NCBI GenBank assembly: GCA_023443455.1
Contig: JAEZUE010000094.1
Location: forward strand, 1 to 45,699
DNA length: 45,699 nt
Source of the DNA: Verrucomicrobiota bacterium
Lineage (GTDB): Bacteria > Verrucomicrobiota > Verrucomicrobiia > Opitutales > Opitutaceae
Direction of reading: 5' to 3'
A program made the translations under genes and the position numbers. Shown here piece after piece: positions 16,050 to 23,627 of the stretch. Under the pieces are notes generated by a model. That model did not search any database. It was given only the letters and a program-made list of their open reading frames with translations, and was not told the DNA's origin. Numbering within the stretch: position 1 is the first letter of the stretch; each line of letters starts with the position of its first letter.

Positions 16050-17969
16050 ATGAAACCGGCGAACTGCCCCACCGTATCCCGCGCGGATTCCGTCGCCTCC
16101 CCGGAGCCCCGCCCTTGCTCGATGGTTGTGGTCGGCGCGGTGATCCTCGCGGCGACGCTGGCCGCCTATTTCCCCGCCCTGACCGGCGCCCTGTTGTGGG
16201 ACGATGCGGGCCATGTCACCAGTCCGGCATTGCAATCCTTGGCGGGCCTGTGGCGGATCTGGACCGAACCGGGCGCCACGCAGCAGTACTATCCGCTTCT
16301 GCATTCGGCCTTCTGGTTCGAACATCTGCTCTGGGGCGATGCCACGCTCGGCTACCATCTGGTCAATGTGTTGTGGCACGCGCTCTCCGCCTGTCTGTTG
16401 GTCGCGATTCTCCGGCGCCTCGCGATCCCCGGGGCACTGCTGGCCGGGCTGGTCTTCGCGCTGCACCCGGTCGCGGTCGAGTCGGTGGCCTGGATCTCCG
16501 AGCAGAAGAACACGCTCTCGGCCGTGTTCTATCTCGCCGCGGCGCTCGCGTGGTTGCGCTTCGAGGAGGAACGCCGGCCGGCACGCTACGCGGTCGCCAG
16601 CCTCCTGTTCGTCGCCGCCCTGCTCGGCAAGACCGTGGCCGCCACGTTGCCGGGCGCGTTGCTTGTCATCGCGTGGTGGCGACGAGGCCGGCTGGACGGG
16701 CGCCGCGACGTGCTGCCCCTGCTGCCGTGGTTCGCCGCCGGCGTGGGTGCGGGCCTCTTCACCGTCTGGTTCGAGCGCGTCGGCATCGGTGCGCAAGGAG
16801 GGGACTTCGGCTTGGATCCGGTCGAGCGCCTAGTGTTGGCCGGCCGCGTGGTCTGGTTCTACTTCGGCAAACTGCTTTGGCCCGTCGACCTCGCCTTTTT
16901 CTATCCGCGCTGGACGATCGACGATTCTTCGCTGTTGCAGTGGCTGTTTCCGCTCGCGGCGTCGGCTGTGCTCGGCGTGGCGGTGTGGTGGAGTCGTCGC
17001 GACCGCAGCCCGCTCGCCGCGGCGCTGCTCTATGGCGGCACGCTGATACCGGTGCTTGGTTTCGTGAACGTGTATCCCTTCGTGTTCTCCTACGTCGCGG
17101 ATCACTTCCAGTACCACGCCAGCCTCGGCATGATCGCGTTTCTGGTCGCGGTGGGGGCGCGTTGGTTCCCACGTCTCGGCTGGCCCCGGTGGAGCGGCCC
17201 GGCGGTGGCCGCCGGGGTCCTGTTGCTGCTCGGCAGCCTCACCTGGCTGCAGGCCGGCACCTATCGCGATGTGTTTTCCCTCTATGAGGCCACACTGGCG
17301 CGCAATCCGGATTCCTGGGTCGCGCACCTCAATCTCGGCACCGCATTGGACGATGCCGGCCAACCGGACAAAGGGCTGCCGCACCTGCGGCGGGCGTTGG
17401 CGCTGAAACCGGATCACCCTGAGACGCTCAACAGCCTCGGCAGCGTGCTCAATCAGTTGGGACAGGCGGGCGAGGCGCGGTCGTTGGTCGAGCAGGCAAT
17501 TCGCATCCAGCCGCGTTTCGCGGCCGCACACAACACCCACGGAATCGCGTTGATGGCTCTGGGGCGCGAGACCGAGGGGATTGCCGCGTTTTCGAAGGCG
17601 GTCGAGATCGAGCCGGCGTTGCCCGGTGTGCAGGTGAACCTTGCCTGGGCTCTGGCCAACAGCGGACGTCTGGCCGAGGCGGTCGCGCAATTCGAGCAGG
17701 CCCGCCGCCGCGACCCCGATTCGGTGGAGGTCGAATTCAAGTGGGGGCTGGCGCTGGCGATGCACCACCGCCTCGCCGAGGCGACGCCGCATTTCTGGCG
17801 CGCGGTCGAACTACGCCCGGACGATATCTCGTTGCGGAACGCGCTGGGGGCCGTGTTGCAGCGCATAGGGCGGTTCGAGGATGCCGCCGCCCAGTTCGAG
17901 CGGGTGCTCGAGATCGATCCCGCCAATCCCGAAGCCCGCCAGGCCCTCCGCTCGCTCCCGGCAGGGTAA
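16050..17969 (+). CDS. TMTC-like membrane glycosyltransferase with TPR tail
   Basis: A 639-aa integral membrane protein. The N-terminal two thirds hold about ten hydrophobic segments. The first luminal-loop motif, ALLWDDAGHVTSP, resembles the DD/DE-type acidic motif of GT-C protein O-mannosyltransferases. It is followed by GYHLVNVLWHALSACLLV and FALHPVAVESVAWISEQKNT, all characteristic of the bacterial PMT/TMTC-like family. From about residue 410 there are roughly six TPR repeats (WVAHLNLGTALDDAGQPDKG, then LNSLGSVLNQLGQAGEARSL). A role in transferring a lipid-linked sugar to a periplasmic acceptor is inferred from the family; the substrate is unknown. ATG 16050 is preferred to an upstream TTG at 16029. 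The gene begins 77 bases after the 122-bp tandem array. A paralogue is at 39337. Confidence 0.82.
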   Translation: MKPANCPTVSRADSVASPEPRPCSMVVVGAVILAATLAAYFPALTGALLWDDAGHVTSPALQSLAGLWRIWTEPGATQQYYPLLHSAFWFEHLLWGDATLGYHLVNVLWHALSACLLVAILRRLAIPGALLAGLVFALHPVAVESVAWISEQKNTLSAVFYLAAALAWLRFEEERRPARYAVASLLFVAALLGKTVAATLPGALLVIAWWRRGRLDGRRDVLPLLPWFAAGVGAGLFTVWFERVGIGAQGGDFGLDPVERLVLAGRVVWFYFGKLLWPVDLAFFYPRWTIDDSSLLQWLFPLAASAVLGVAVWWSRRDRSPLAAALLYGGTLIPVLGFVNVYPFVFSYVADHFQYHASLGMIAFLVAVGARWFPRLGWPRWSGPAVAAGVLLLLGSLTWLQAGTYRDVFSLYEATLARNPDSWVAHLNLGTALDDAGQPDKGLPHLRRALALKPDHPETLNSLGSVLNQLGQAGEARSLVEQAIRIQPRFAAAHNTHGIALMALGRETEGIAAFSKAVEIEPALPGVQVNLAWALANSGRLAEAVAQFEQARRRDPDSVEVEFKWGLALAMHHRLAEATPHFWRAVELRPDDISLRNALGAVLQRIGRFEDAAAQFERVLEIDPANPEARQALRSLPAG

Positions 17970-18352
17970 CGATTCTTTGGCGACGGTCGTCGCCTCGAGG
18001 GTCGGAGGGCACGCGCTTCCGCCCGATCGACCCTTGCTTGGCACTATGGCGGGCCGCTTCGTCGCTGCGGTCGGGCTCCGCGTTCGCGGCAATCTGGCTC
18101 CAGTTTCCTGATATTGTTTCGGTCAACGATGTGCACGCGGCCCGGTTTGTGCCGCTTCTGGGGCGTTGGTGGGATTGCCTCGTGGTTGGCTCCCTCCGGT
18201 CGCTTCGTGCTCGGGGGGGCTCATCCAGCCGGGGGGTCCGGCTTGTTTGGTTTGTTTGCCGGCGGCCGTTGGTCTCCACGGGGGTGGATTCCAACGGCCC
18301 ACCGGCGAAGACCTCGTTCGTTCGGCATCTTCTCTCCTCATTCCATTTTCCG
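17970..18352. other. Intergenic leader region before the GH43 operon
   Basis: No gene is supported. Two structures are seen: a short palindrome GGCGACGGTCGTCGCC at 17979-17994 and a long hairpin at 18258-18306 (listed separately). The promoter of the GH43-MFS-GH28-CE8 operon should be here, but no consensus is clear. Confidence 0.5.
18258..18306. repeat. Long hairpin in the leader of the GH43 operon
   Basis: The left side GCCGGCGGCCGTTGG pairs with the right side CCAACGGCCCACCGGC, with inner pairing TCCAC/GTGGA around GGGG. It ends 46 bases before the GH43 start codon and no T-run follows, so it is unlikely to be a terminator. It could be an mRNA leader structure or a REP-like element. Confidence 0.5.
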
Positions 18353-19942
18353 ATGTTAAACCAGTTTCCGGACATGCCGCCCGCCCCGCCCGCCACTTGG
18401 ATTTCCGACCAGGCCGATGGCACCTACCGCAACCCGGTGCTCTTCTTCGACTACTCCGATCCGGACGGCGTGCGGGTGGGGGACCAGTACCACCTCGTGT
18501 GTTCGACCTTCAGCCATGAGCCGGGCCTGCTGCTCCTGCAGTCGGGCGATCTGGTGAATTGGCGGCCGGTCGGCCATGCGCTGCCTCGTCTGGTCCCGGC
18601 CGAGTTCTTCGCCAAACCGCGCCGCGGTTGCGGCGTGTGGGCGCCCGCGCTGCGCCACCACGACGGGCTCTTCTGGATCTTCTATCCCGATCCCGACTTC
18701 GGCATCTACGTCGTCACCGCGCAGGACTTCGCCGGCCCCTGGAGCGAACCGGTGCTGATGAAGGCCGGCAAGGGCCTGATCGATCCCTGCCCGCTCTGGG
18801 ACGACGACGGCTCGGCCTACCTCATCCATGGCTGGGCGAAGAGCCGCTCCGGTATCAACAACGTGCTCACGCTGCACCGCATGGCGCCGGATGCGTCGGC
18901 GGTGCTCGACGAGGGCAAGCTCGTCATCGACGGCGCGGCCTTCCCGGGATGCCACACCCTCGAGGGACCGAAACTCTACAAACGCGACGGCTGGTACTAT
19001 GTGTTCGCACCGGCCGGCGGCGTCGCGACGGGCTGGCAGTCGGTCTTCCGCTCGCGCGCGATCGACGGCCCCTACGAGGAACGTCGGGTGCTGGCGCAGG
19101 GCCGCTCGCCGGTGAACGGCCCGCACCAGGGCGCGTGGTTCGACACCCCCGGCGGGCAATCGTGGTTCGTGCACTTCCAGGATCGTGGCGCCTTCGGCCG
19201 CATCGTGCATCTGCAGCCGATGGAGTGGCGTGCCGACGGCTGGCCCGTCATGGGCGCGGCCGCCGGCACCGCGCTCTGCGGCGAACCGGTGATGCAGTGG
19301 CCCAAACCGGCGACCGGGGGCGGCGCGGAGGTCCCCGTCGAGGCTCTGCCCTCGAGCGACGCCTTCGACGCCGCAACTCTCGGCCACCAATGGGAGTGGG
19401 AGGGAGGCCACCGCGAATCGTGGTATTCGTTATCCGAGGCTCCGGGCGCGTTGCGGCTCTTCGCACAGGAGGCACCGAATCTCTGGGAGGCGGCCAACGT
19501 GCTCACCCAACGCGCGCTCGGTCCGCGTTCGACGGTGACAACGGAGCTGCACTTCGCCCCGGCCGCTGAGGGCGAACGTGCCGGACTGGTCGTCATGGGC
19601 CGCGACTACACCTGGATCGGCCTGCGCCGCACGGCCGAGGGGATCCGCCTCGTGCGGGGCACCTGCATCGGCGCCGATGCCGGCAATCGCGAGGAGGCCG
19701 AGCTGCTCGGGCCGTTCGTGGCCGACGGGCGTGTGCAGTTGCGCGTGCTTGTCGAGGAAGGGGCGCCGTGGACGCTCTCCTACAGCGTCGATCGCGGTGG
19801 AACCTGGGCCGAGCTCGGCGAACCGTTTGCCGCCCGTGAAGGCATCTGGGTCGGCGCGCGCCTCGGGCCGTTCGCGTTGGCGCCCGACGGCGCCGTCGCT
19901 GCGGGACACGTCGACATCCCGTGGTGGCGCGTGACGCTTTGA
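18353..19942 (+). CDS. GH43 family beta-xylosidase/alpha-L-arabinofuranosidase
   Basis: A 529-aa enzyme without signal peptide, so probably cytoplasmic. A five-bladed propeller covers about 20-310. The three expected acids are visible: the base D36 in DYSDPDGVRVGDQYH, the pKa modulator D144 in GLIDPCPLWDDDGSA, and the acid E204 in CHTLEGPKLYKRDGWYY. The C-terminal part (about 330-529: DAATLGHQWEWEGGH, then GLVVMGRDYTWIGLRR and DIPWWRVTL) is a concanavalin-like sandwich as in GH43 beta-xylosidases. It would cleave arabinose, xylose or galactose residues from imported pectin side-chain oligosaccharides. The ATG at 18353 is the first start compatible with the domain; MPPAP at 18374 is an alternative. 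It heads a four-gene operon, with 42 bases to the transporter. Confidence 0.92.
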   Translation: MLNQFPDMPPAPPATWISDQADGTYRNPVLFFDYSDPDGVRVGDQYHLVCSTFSHEPGLLLLQSGDLVNWRPVGHALPRLVPAEFFAKPRRGCGVWAPALRHHDGLFWIFYPDPDFGIYVVTAQDFAGPWSEPVLMKAGKGLIDPCPLWDDDGSAYLIHGWAKSRSGINNVLTLHRMAPDASAVLDEGKLVIDGAAFPGCHTLEGPKLYKRDGWYYVFAPAGGVATGWQSVFRSRAIDGPYEERRVLAQGRSPVNGPHQGAWFDTPGGQSWFVHFQDRGAFGRIVHLQPMEWRADGWPVMGAAAGTALCGEPVMQWPKPATGGGAEVPVEALPSSDAFDAATLGHQWEWEGGHRESWYSLSEAPGALRLFAQEAPNLWEAANVLTQRALGPRSTVTTELHFAPAAEGERAGLVVMGRDYTWIGLRRTAEGIRLVRGTCIGADAGNREEAELLGPFVADGRVQLRVLVEEGAPWTLSYSVDRGGTWAELGEPFAAREGIWVGARLGPFALAPDGAVAAGHVDIPWWRVTL

Positions 19943-19984
19943 TTTCGCCGTTCCCGATCGCGGCAAACCCCAACCCCTTACCCC

Positions 19985-21370
19985 ATGAGTGCAGCCGAAA
20001 CCTCCCCGTCTCCCCAACCCCAGTCCACCGGCGGCAACTACCGCTGGGTCATTTCCGTCCTCCTGTTCTTCTCGGTGGCGGTCAACTATATCGACCGCCT
20101 CGTCATCGGCATCCTCAAGGAGCCGCTCAGTGCGCAACTGGGCTGGAACGATGCGGACTATGGACACATCGCGGCGGCGTTCTCCTTCGCCTACGCCTTC
20201 GGCTATCTCCTGGGCGGGAGCCTGATGGACAAGTGGGGGGTGAAGCGCGGCCTGCCGATCTTCGTCTTCGTGTGGAGCCTGGCGGCCACGGCGCACGGCC
20301 TGGTGGGCCTGATCGGCATCGAGTCGCAGTTCCACATGACGTATCCGTGGTTTTCGTTCGCCGAAAAAGGCGTTGTCTGGGTGACGCTGGCGATGCCGAT
20401 GACGGCGGCCGGCTTCATGTTGGCGCGCATCGCTCTGGGCTTGAGCGAAGGCGGCAACTTCCCGGGCGCGATCAAGGCGGTGGCGGAATGGTATCCGGTG
20501 AAGGAGCGCGCGTTGGCCACCGGGCTGTTCAATGCCGGCACCAACGTGGGCGCCATCATCTGCCCGATCGCGGTTCCCTGGGTCTTCAGCCATCTGGGCT
20601 GGGAGGCGACCTTCTACATCACCGGTGCCACCGGCTTCCTCTGGTTGATCGCCTGGTGGTTGGTCTACGAGGCGCCGGAGAAGCACAGGCGCCTCTCCCA
20701 GGCGGAGCTTGCCTACATCAACGAGGGCAAGACGCAGCAGGAGGAGAAGGCCGTGAAGGTGCCGTGGCGTTCACTCTTCGGATACCGCGCCGTTTGGGCC
20801 TACGTGGCGGCGGGCGTGCTGGCCGGACCGGCCTGGGGCTTCTACCAGTTCTTCCTTCCCGACTTCCTCGGCAAGAAGTTCGCCCTGGATTTGCAGGCCA
20901 CCGGATGGTGGACCGGGGCGTTCTATGCCATCGCCGCGGTCGGCGGCGTGGTCGGCGGCTGGTTGGCCGGCAAACTGATGGGGCGCGGCTGGACGGTGAA
21001 TGCCGCCCGCAAGGTCACCCTGCTCATCTGTGCGCTGGCGGTGGTGCCCGTTTTCCTGGCACCTTTTGCGCCGAACGTGTTCCTGGCGGTGCTGATCATC
21101 GGCATCGCCGGCTCGGCCCATCAGGGCTGGTCGGCGAACCTCTTCAGTGTCGTCTCCGACACCATGCCCAAGAAGGCGATCAGCTCGGTCGTCGGCCTCG
21201 GCGGTTTCGCGGGCTATTTCACCGGAGGCTTCGTCAACGAATTCACCGGCTTGGTTCTCCAGAAGACCGGCAGCTATGTCTATGTGTTCGGCTACTTCGC
21301 GAGCATGTATGTGCTGGCGCTGATCATCATCCAGGTCCTCGTGCCTCGGATCGGCCAACGCGAGAGCTGA
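19985..21370 (+). CDS. MFS transporter, hexuronate (ExuT-like) type
   Basis: A 461-aa major-facilitator protein of the anion:cation symporter group with about 12 membrane segments. Visible features are VAVNYIDRLVIGILKEPLS in TM1, GGSLMDKWGVKRG as the cytoplasmic loop 2-3 signature, and ARIALGLSEGGNFPGAIKAV with AEWYPVKERALATGLFNAG in TM4-5. These match ExuT/GudP-like galacturonate and glucarate carriers. It likely imports galacturonate or short uronides across the inner membrane by proton symport, which suits the downstream polygalacturonase and pectinesterase. A loop of about 25 residues between TM3 and TM4 (ESQFHMTYPWFSFAEKG) is longer than in typical ExuT. It lies 21 bases before the CE12-GH28 gene. 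Confidence 0.9.
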   Translation: MSAAETSPSPQPQSTGGNYRWVISVLLFFSVAVNYIDRLVIGILKEPLSAQLGWNDADYGHIAAAFSFAYAFGYLLGGSLMDKWGVKRGLPIFVFVWSLAATAHGLVGLIGIESQFHMTYPWFSFAEKGVVWVTLAMPMTAAGFMLARIALGLSEGGNFPGAIKAVAEWYPVKERALATGLFNAGTNVGAIICPIAVPWVFSHLGWEATFYITGATGFLWLIAWWLVYEAPEKHRRLSQAELAYINEGKTQQEEKAVKVPWRSLFGYRAVWAYVAAGVLAGPAWGFYQFFLPDFLGKKFALDLQATGWWTGAFYAIAAVGGVVGGWLAGKLMGRGWTVNAARKVTLLICALAVVPVFLAPFAPNVFLAVLIIGIAGSAHQGWSANLFSVVSDTMPKKAISSVVGLGGFAGYFTGGFVNEFTGLVLQKTGSYVYVFGYFASMYVLALIIIQVLVPRIGQRES

Positions 21371-21391
21371 GCCCCCGAACGCCATCTTCCC

Positions 21392-23617
21392 ATGAGTTTT
21401 CGCGTAATTGTTTTTGCGGCACTAACCGCCCTCACCGGGCTGGTGTCGGCCTCCGCCGCGGCGGCCAAGCCGCTGCGGCTCGTCCTGGTCGGCGATTCAA
21501 CCGTGACCGAACGCTCCGGCTGGGGCCTCGGGTTCAAGCGCTTCGTCGGTGACGGTCTCGTCTCAACCAACCTCGCCGTCGGTGGACGCAGCACGCTGAG
21601 CTATCGCTTCGAGGGCCGGTGGGACAACGCCCTCGCGCTCAAGGCCGACTACTACCTCATCCAGTTCGGCCACAACAACCAGCCGGGCAAGCCGGGCCGC
21701 TCGACCGACATGCCGACTTTCGTCGCCGACATGGAACGTTACGTCGACGAGGTGCGGGCGATCGGTGCGCAGCCGATCCTCGTCACGCCGCTGGTGCGTC
21801 GTCGTTGGTCGAAGACGGACCCGACTCGGATCGACTCGGACCTCATTCCCTACGCCGAGGCGGTGCGGAAGATTGCCGCGAAGAAACGTGTTCCGGTGCT
21901 CGAACTCCACGACCGCGCGCTCGCCCTCTGCGAGAAGCTCGGCCGCGAAGGCTGCCTCGCCTTCAGCCCGCGCAAGGTGGCCGACGGCACGGAGTCGGTC
22001 GACAACACCCATCTCACCGCCGACGGCAGTCTGCCATTTGCCGAGATTGTCGCAGACGAGCTGCGCCGCGCGGTGCCGGAACTCGCCGCTTACCTGCGGG
22101 CCGAGCCGTTGCCGGTGTCCGCAGTCCAGGTACGGATGGCCGCGCCCTGGGGCACCGAGGCGATCGCGCCGATCAAGGCGCCCTTTGCGATCGCCGAGCT
22201 CGAACGCCCGCTCTTCCCGGACCGCACCTTCGACATCCGCGACCACGGTGCGGTCGAGGGCGGCGAGGTGAAAAACACCGCGGCCATCGCGGCCGCGATC
22301 GACGTCTGTGCCGCGGCGGGCGGCGGGCGTGTGCTGATTCCCGCCGGGCGTTGGCTGACCGGGCCGATCCATCTGCGCAGCGACATCGAGCTGCATCTCG
22401 CCGAGGGCGCTGTGCTCGTTTTCAGCGACGGTTTCGAGGACTACCTGCCGCCCGTGCTCGTACGAGTCGGGGGCATCGAACTCTACAACTACTCGCCGCT
22501 CATCTATGCCCGCGGCTGCTCCAACCTTGCGATCACCGGCTCCGGCCGGCTCGACGGCAACGCGGCCGCGTGGTGGGATTGGAAGAAGGGCGAGACCAGC
22601 AAGGGCTTCGAGATGGGCGCGGCCGGCGTGCCGGTGGAGCAGCGCGTCTTCGGCACCCGCGAGGCGCGGATCCGCCCGAGCTTCGTGAGCTTTGTCGGTT
22701 GCGACCGCATCCTGCTCGAGGGTTTCACCATCGGCAGCGGGCCGAACTGGACGATCCATCCGGTGTACTGCGACGAGATCATCATCCGGCGCGTCCATGT
22801 GCTCACCGACGGGCCCAACAACGACGGCATCGATCCGGACTCCTGCCGGCACATGCTGATCGAGCATTGCGTCTTCGACACCGGCGACGACTGCGTGGTG
22901 TTGAAATCTGGCTACAACGAGGACGGCTGGCGCGTGAACCGCCCGACCGAGAACGTGGTCATGCGGTGGTGCACGTCGAAGCGCGGTCACGGCGGGCTCG
23001 TGATCGGTTCCGAGATGTCCGGCGACGTGCGCAACGTCTACATGCACGATTGCTATTTCGAGGGCACCGACCGGGCCGTGCGCATCAAGTCGAAGCGCGG
23101 CCGCGGCGGCATCGTCGAGAACGTGCTCGCGGAGAATCTTCGCGTGAAGGACCTCGAGCACGAGGTCGTGATCCTCAACATGGACTACGGCTCCGACCGG
23201 CAGCCCCTCAGCAACGAGAGGGCGCCGCTGTTCCGCAACGTCACCGTGCGCAATGTCGTCGGCGAGGGCGCGAAGGCGGCGGTGCGTATCGCCGGGTTGC
23301 CGGACTCGCTCATCCAGAACATCCGCTTCGAAAACTTCGACGTCGCAGCCGACAGCGGCGTGATCGCGAAGAACGCGCAGGGGCTCGTCTTCGAGAATGT
23401 CTCGGTTCGGCCGAAGGAAGGACCGGTCTACGACCTGACCGATGTGCGCGAGGTCGCGATTCGTGGCGGTGCGATTGCCGCGGGTACCGATACGTATCTC
23501 TCAGTGGCCGGCGCGCAGTCCGCTGCGATCACGGTCGAGAATAACGATCTCTCCGCGGTGACCCGGCCCGTGGAGTCCGCACCCGAGGTTCCGGCCGAGG
23601 CGGTGATGGTGCGTTGA
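21392..23617 (+). CDS. Fusion: CE12 rhamnogalacturonan acetylesterase + GH28 polygalacturonase
   Basis: A 741-aa exported two-domain enzyme with signal peptide RVIVFAALTALTGLVSASAA. Domain 1 (about 27-240) is an SGNH/CE12 esterase: GDST with nucleophile S36, GGRS (64-67), GHNN (93-96), and D204/H207 in DNTHL. It removes acetyl groups from rhamnogalacturonan or homogalacturonan. Domain 2 (about 275-720) is a GH28 beta-helix: NNDGID (476-481), GDD (498-500), GHG (532-534) and RIK (564-566) form the complete catalytic set. Joining the two would deacetylate and cut the same chain. There is no stop or frameshift between the domains and the linker is about 30 residues. It is third in the operon, 10 bases before the next gene. 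Confidence 0.93.
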   Translation: MSFRVIVFAALTALTGLVSASAAAAKPLRLVLVGDSTVTERSGWGLGFKRFVGDGLVSTNLAVGGRSTLSYRFEGRWDNALALKADYYLIQFGHNNQPGKPGRSTDMPTFVADMERYVDEVRAIGAQPILVTPLVRRRWSKTDPTRIDSDLIPYAEAVRKIAAKKRVPVLELHDRALALCEKLGREGCLAFSPRKVADGTESVDNTHLTADGSLPFAEIVADELRRAVPELAAYLRAEPLPVSAVQVRMAAPWGTEAIAPIKAPFAIAELERPLFPDRTFDIRDHGAVEGGEVKNTAAIAAAIDVCAAAGGGRVLIPAGRWLTGPIHLRSDIELHLAEGAVLVFSDGFEDYLPPVLVRVGGIELYNYSPLIYARGCSNLAITGSGRLDGNAAAWWDWKKGETSKGFEMGAAGVPVEQRVFGTREARIRPSFVSFVGCDRILLEGFTIGSGPNWTIHPVYCDEIIIRRVHVLTDGPNNDGIDPDSCRHMLIEHCVFDTGDDCVVLKSGYNEDGWRVNRPTENVVMRWCTSKRGHGGLVIGSEMSGDVRNVYMHDCYFEGTDRAVRIKSKRGRGGIVENVLAENLRVKDLEHEVVILNMDYGSDRQPLSNERAPLFRNVTVRNVVGEGAKAAVRIAGLPDSLIQNIRFENFDVAADSGVIAKNAQGLVFENVSVRPKEGPVYDLTDVREVAIRGGAIAAGTDTYLSVAGAQSAAITVENNDLSAVTRPVESAPEVPAEAVMVR

Positions 23618-23627
23618 GGGATTTGCC

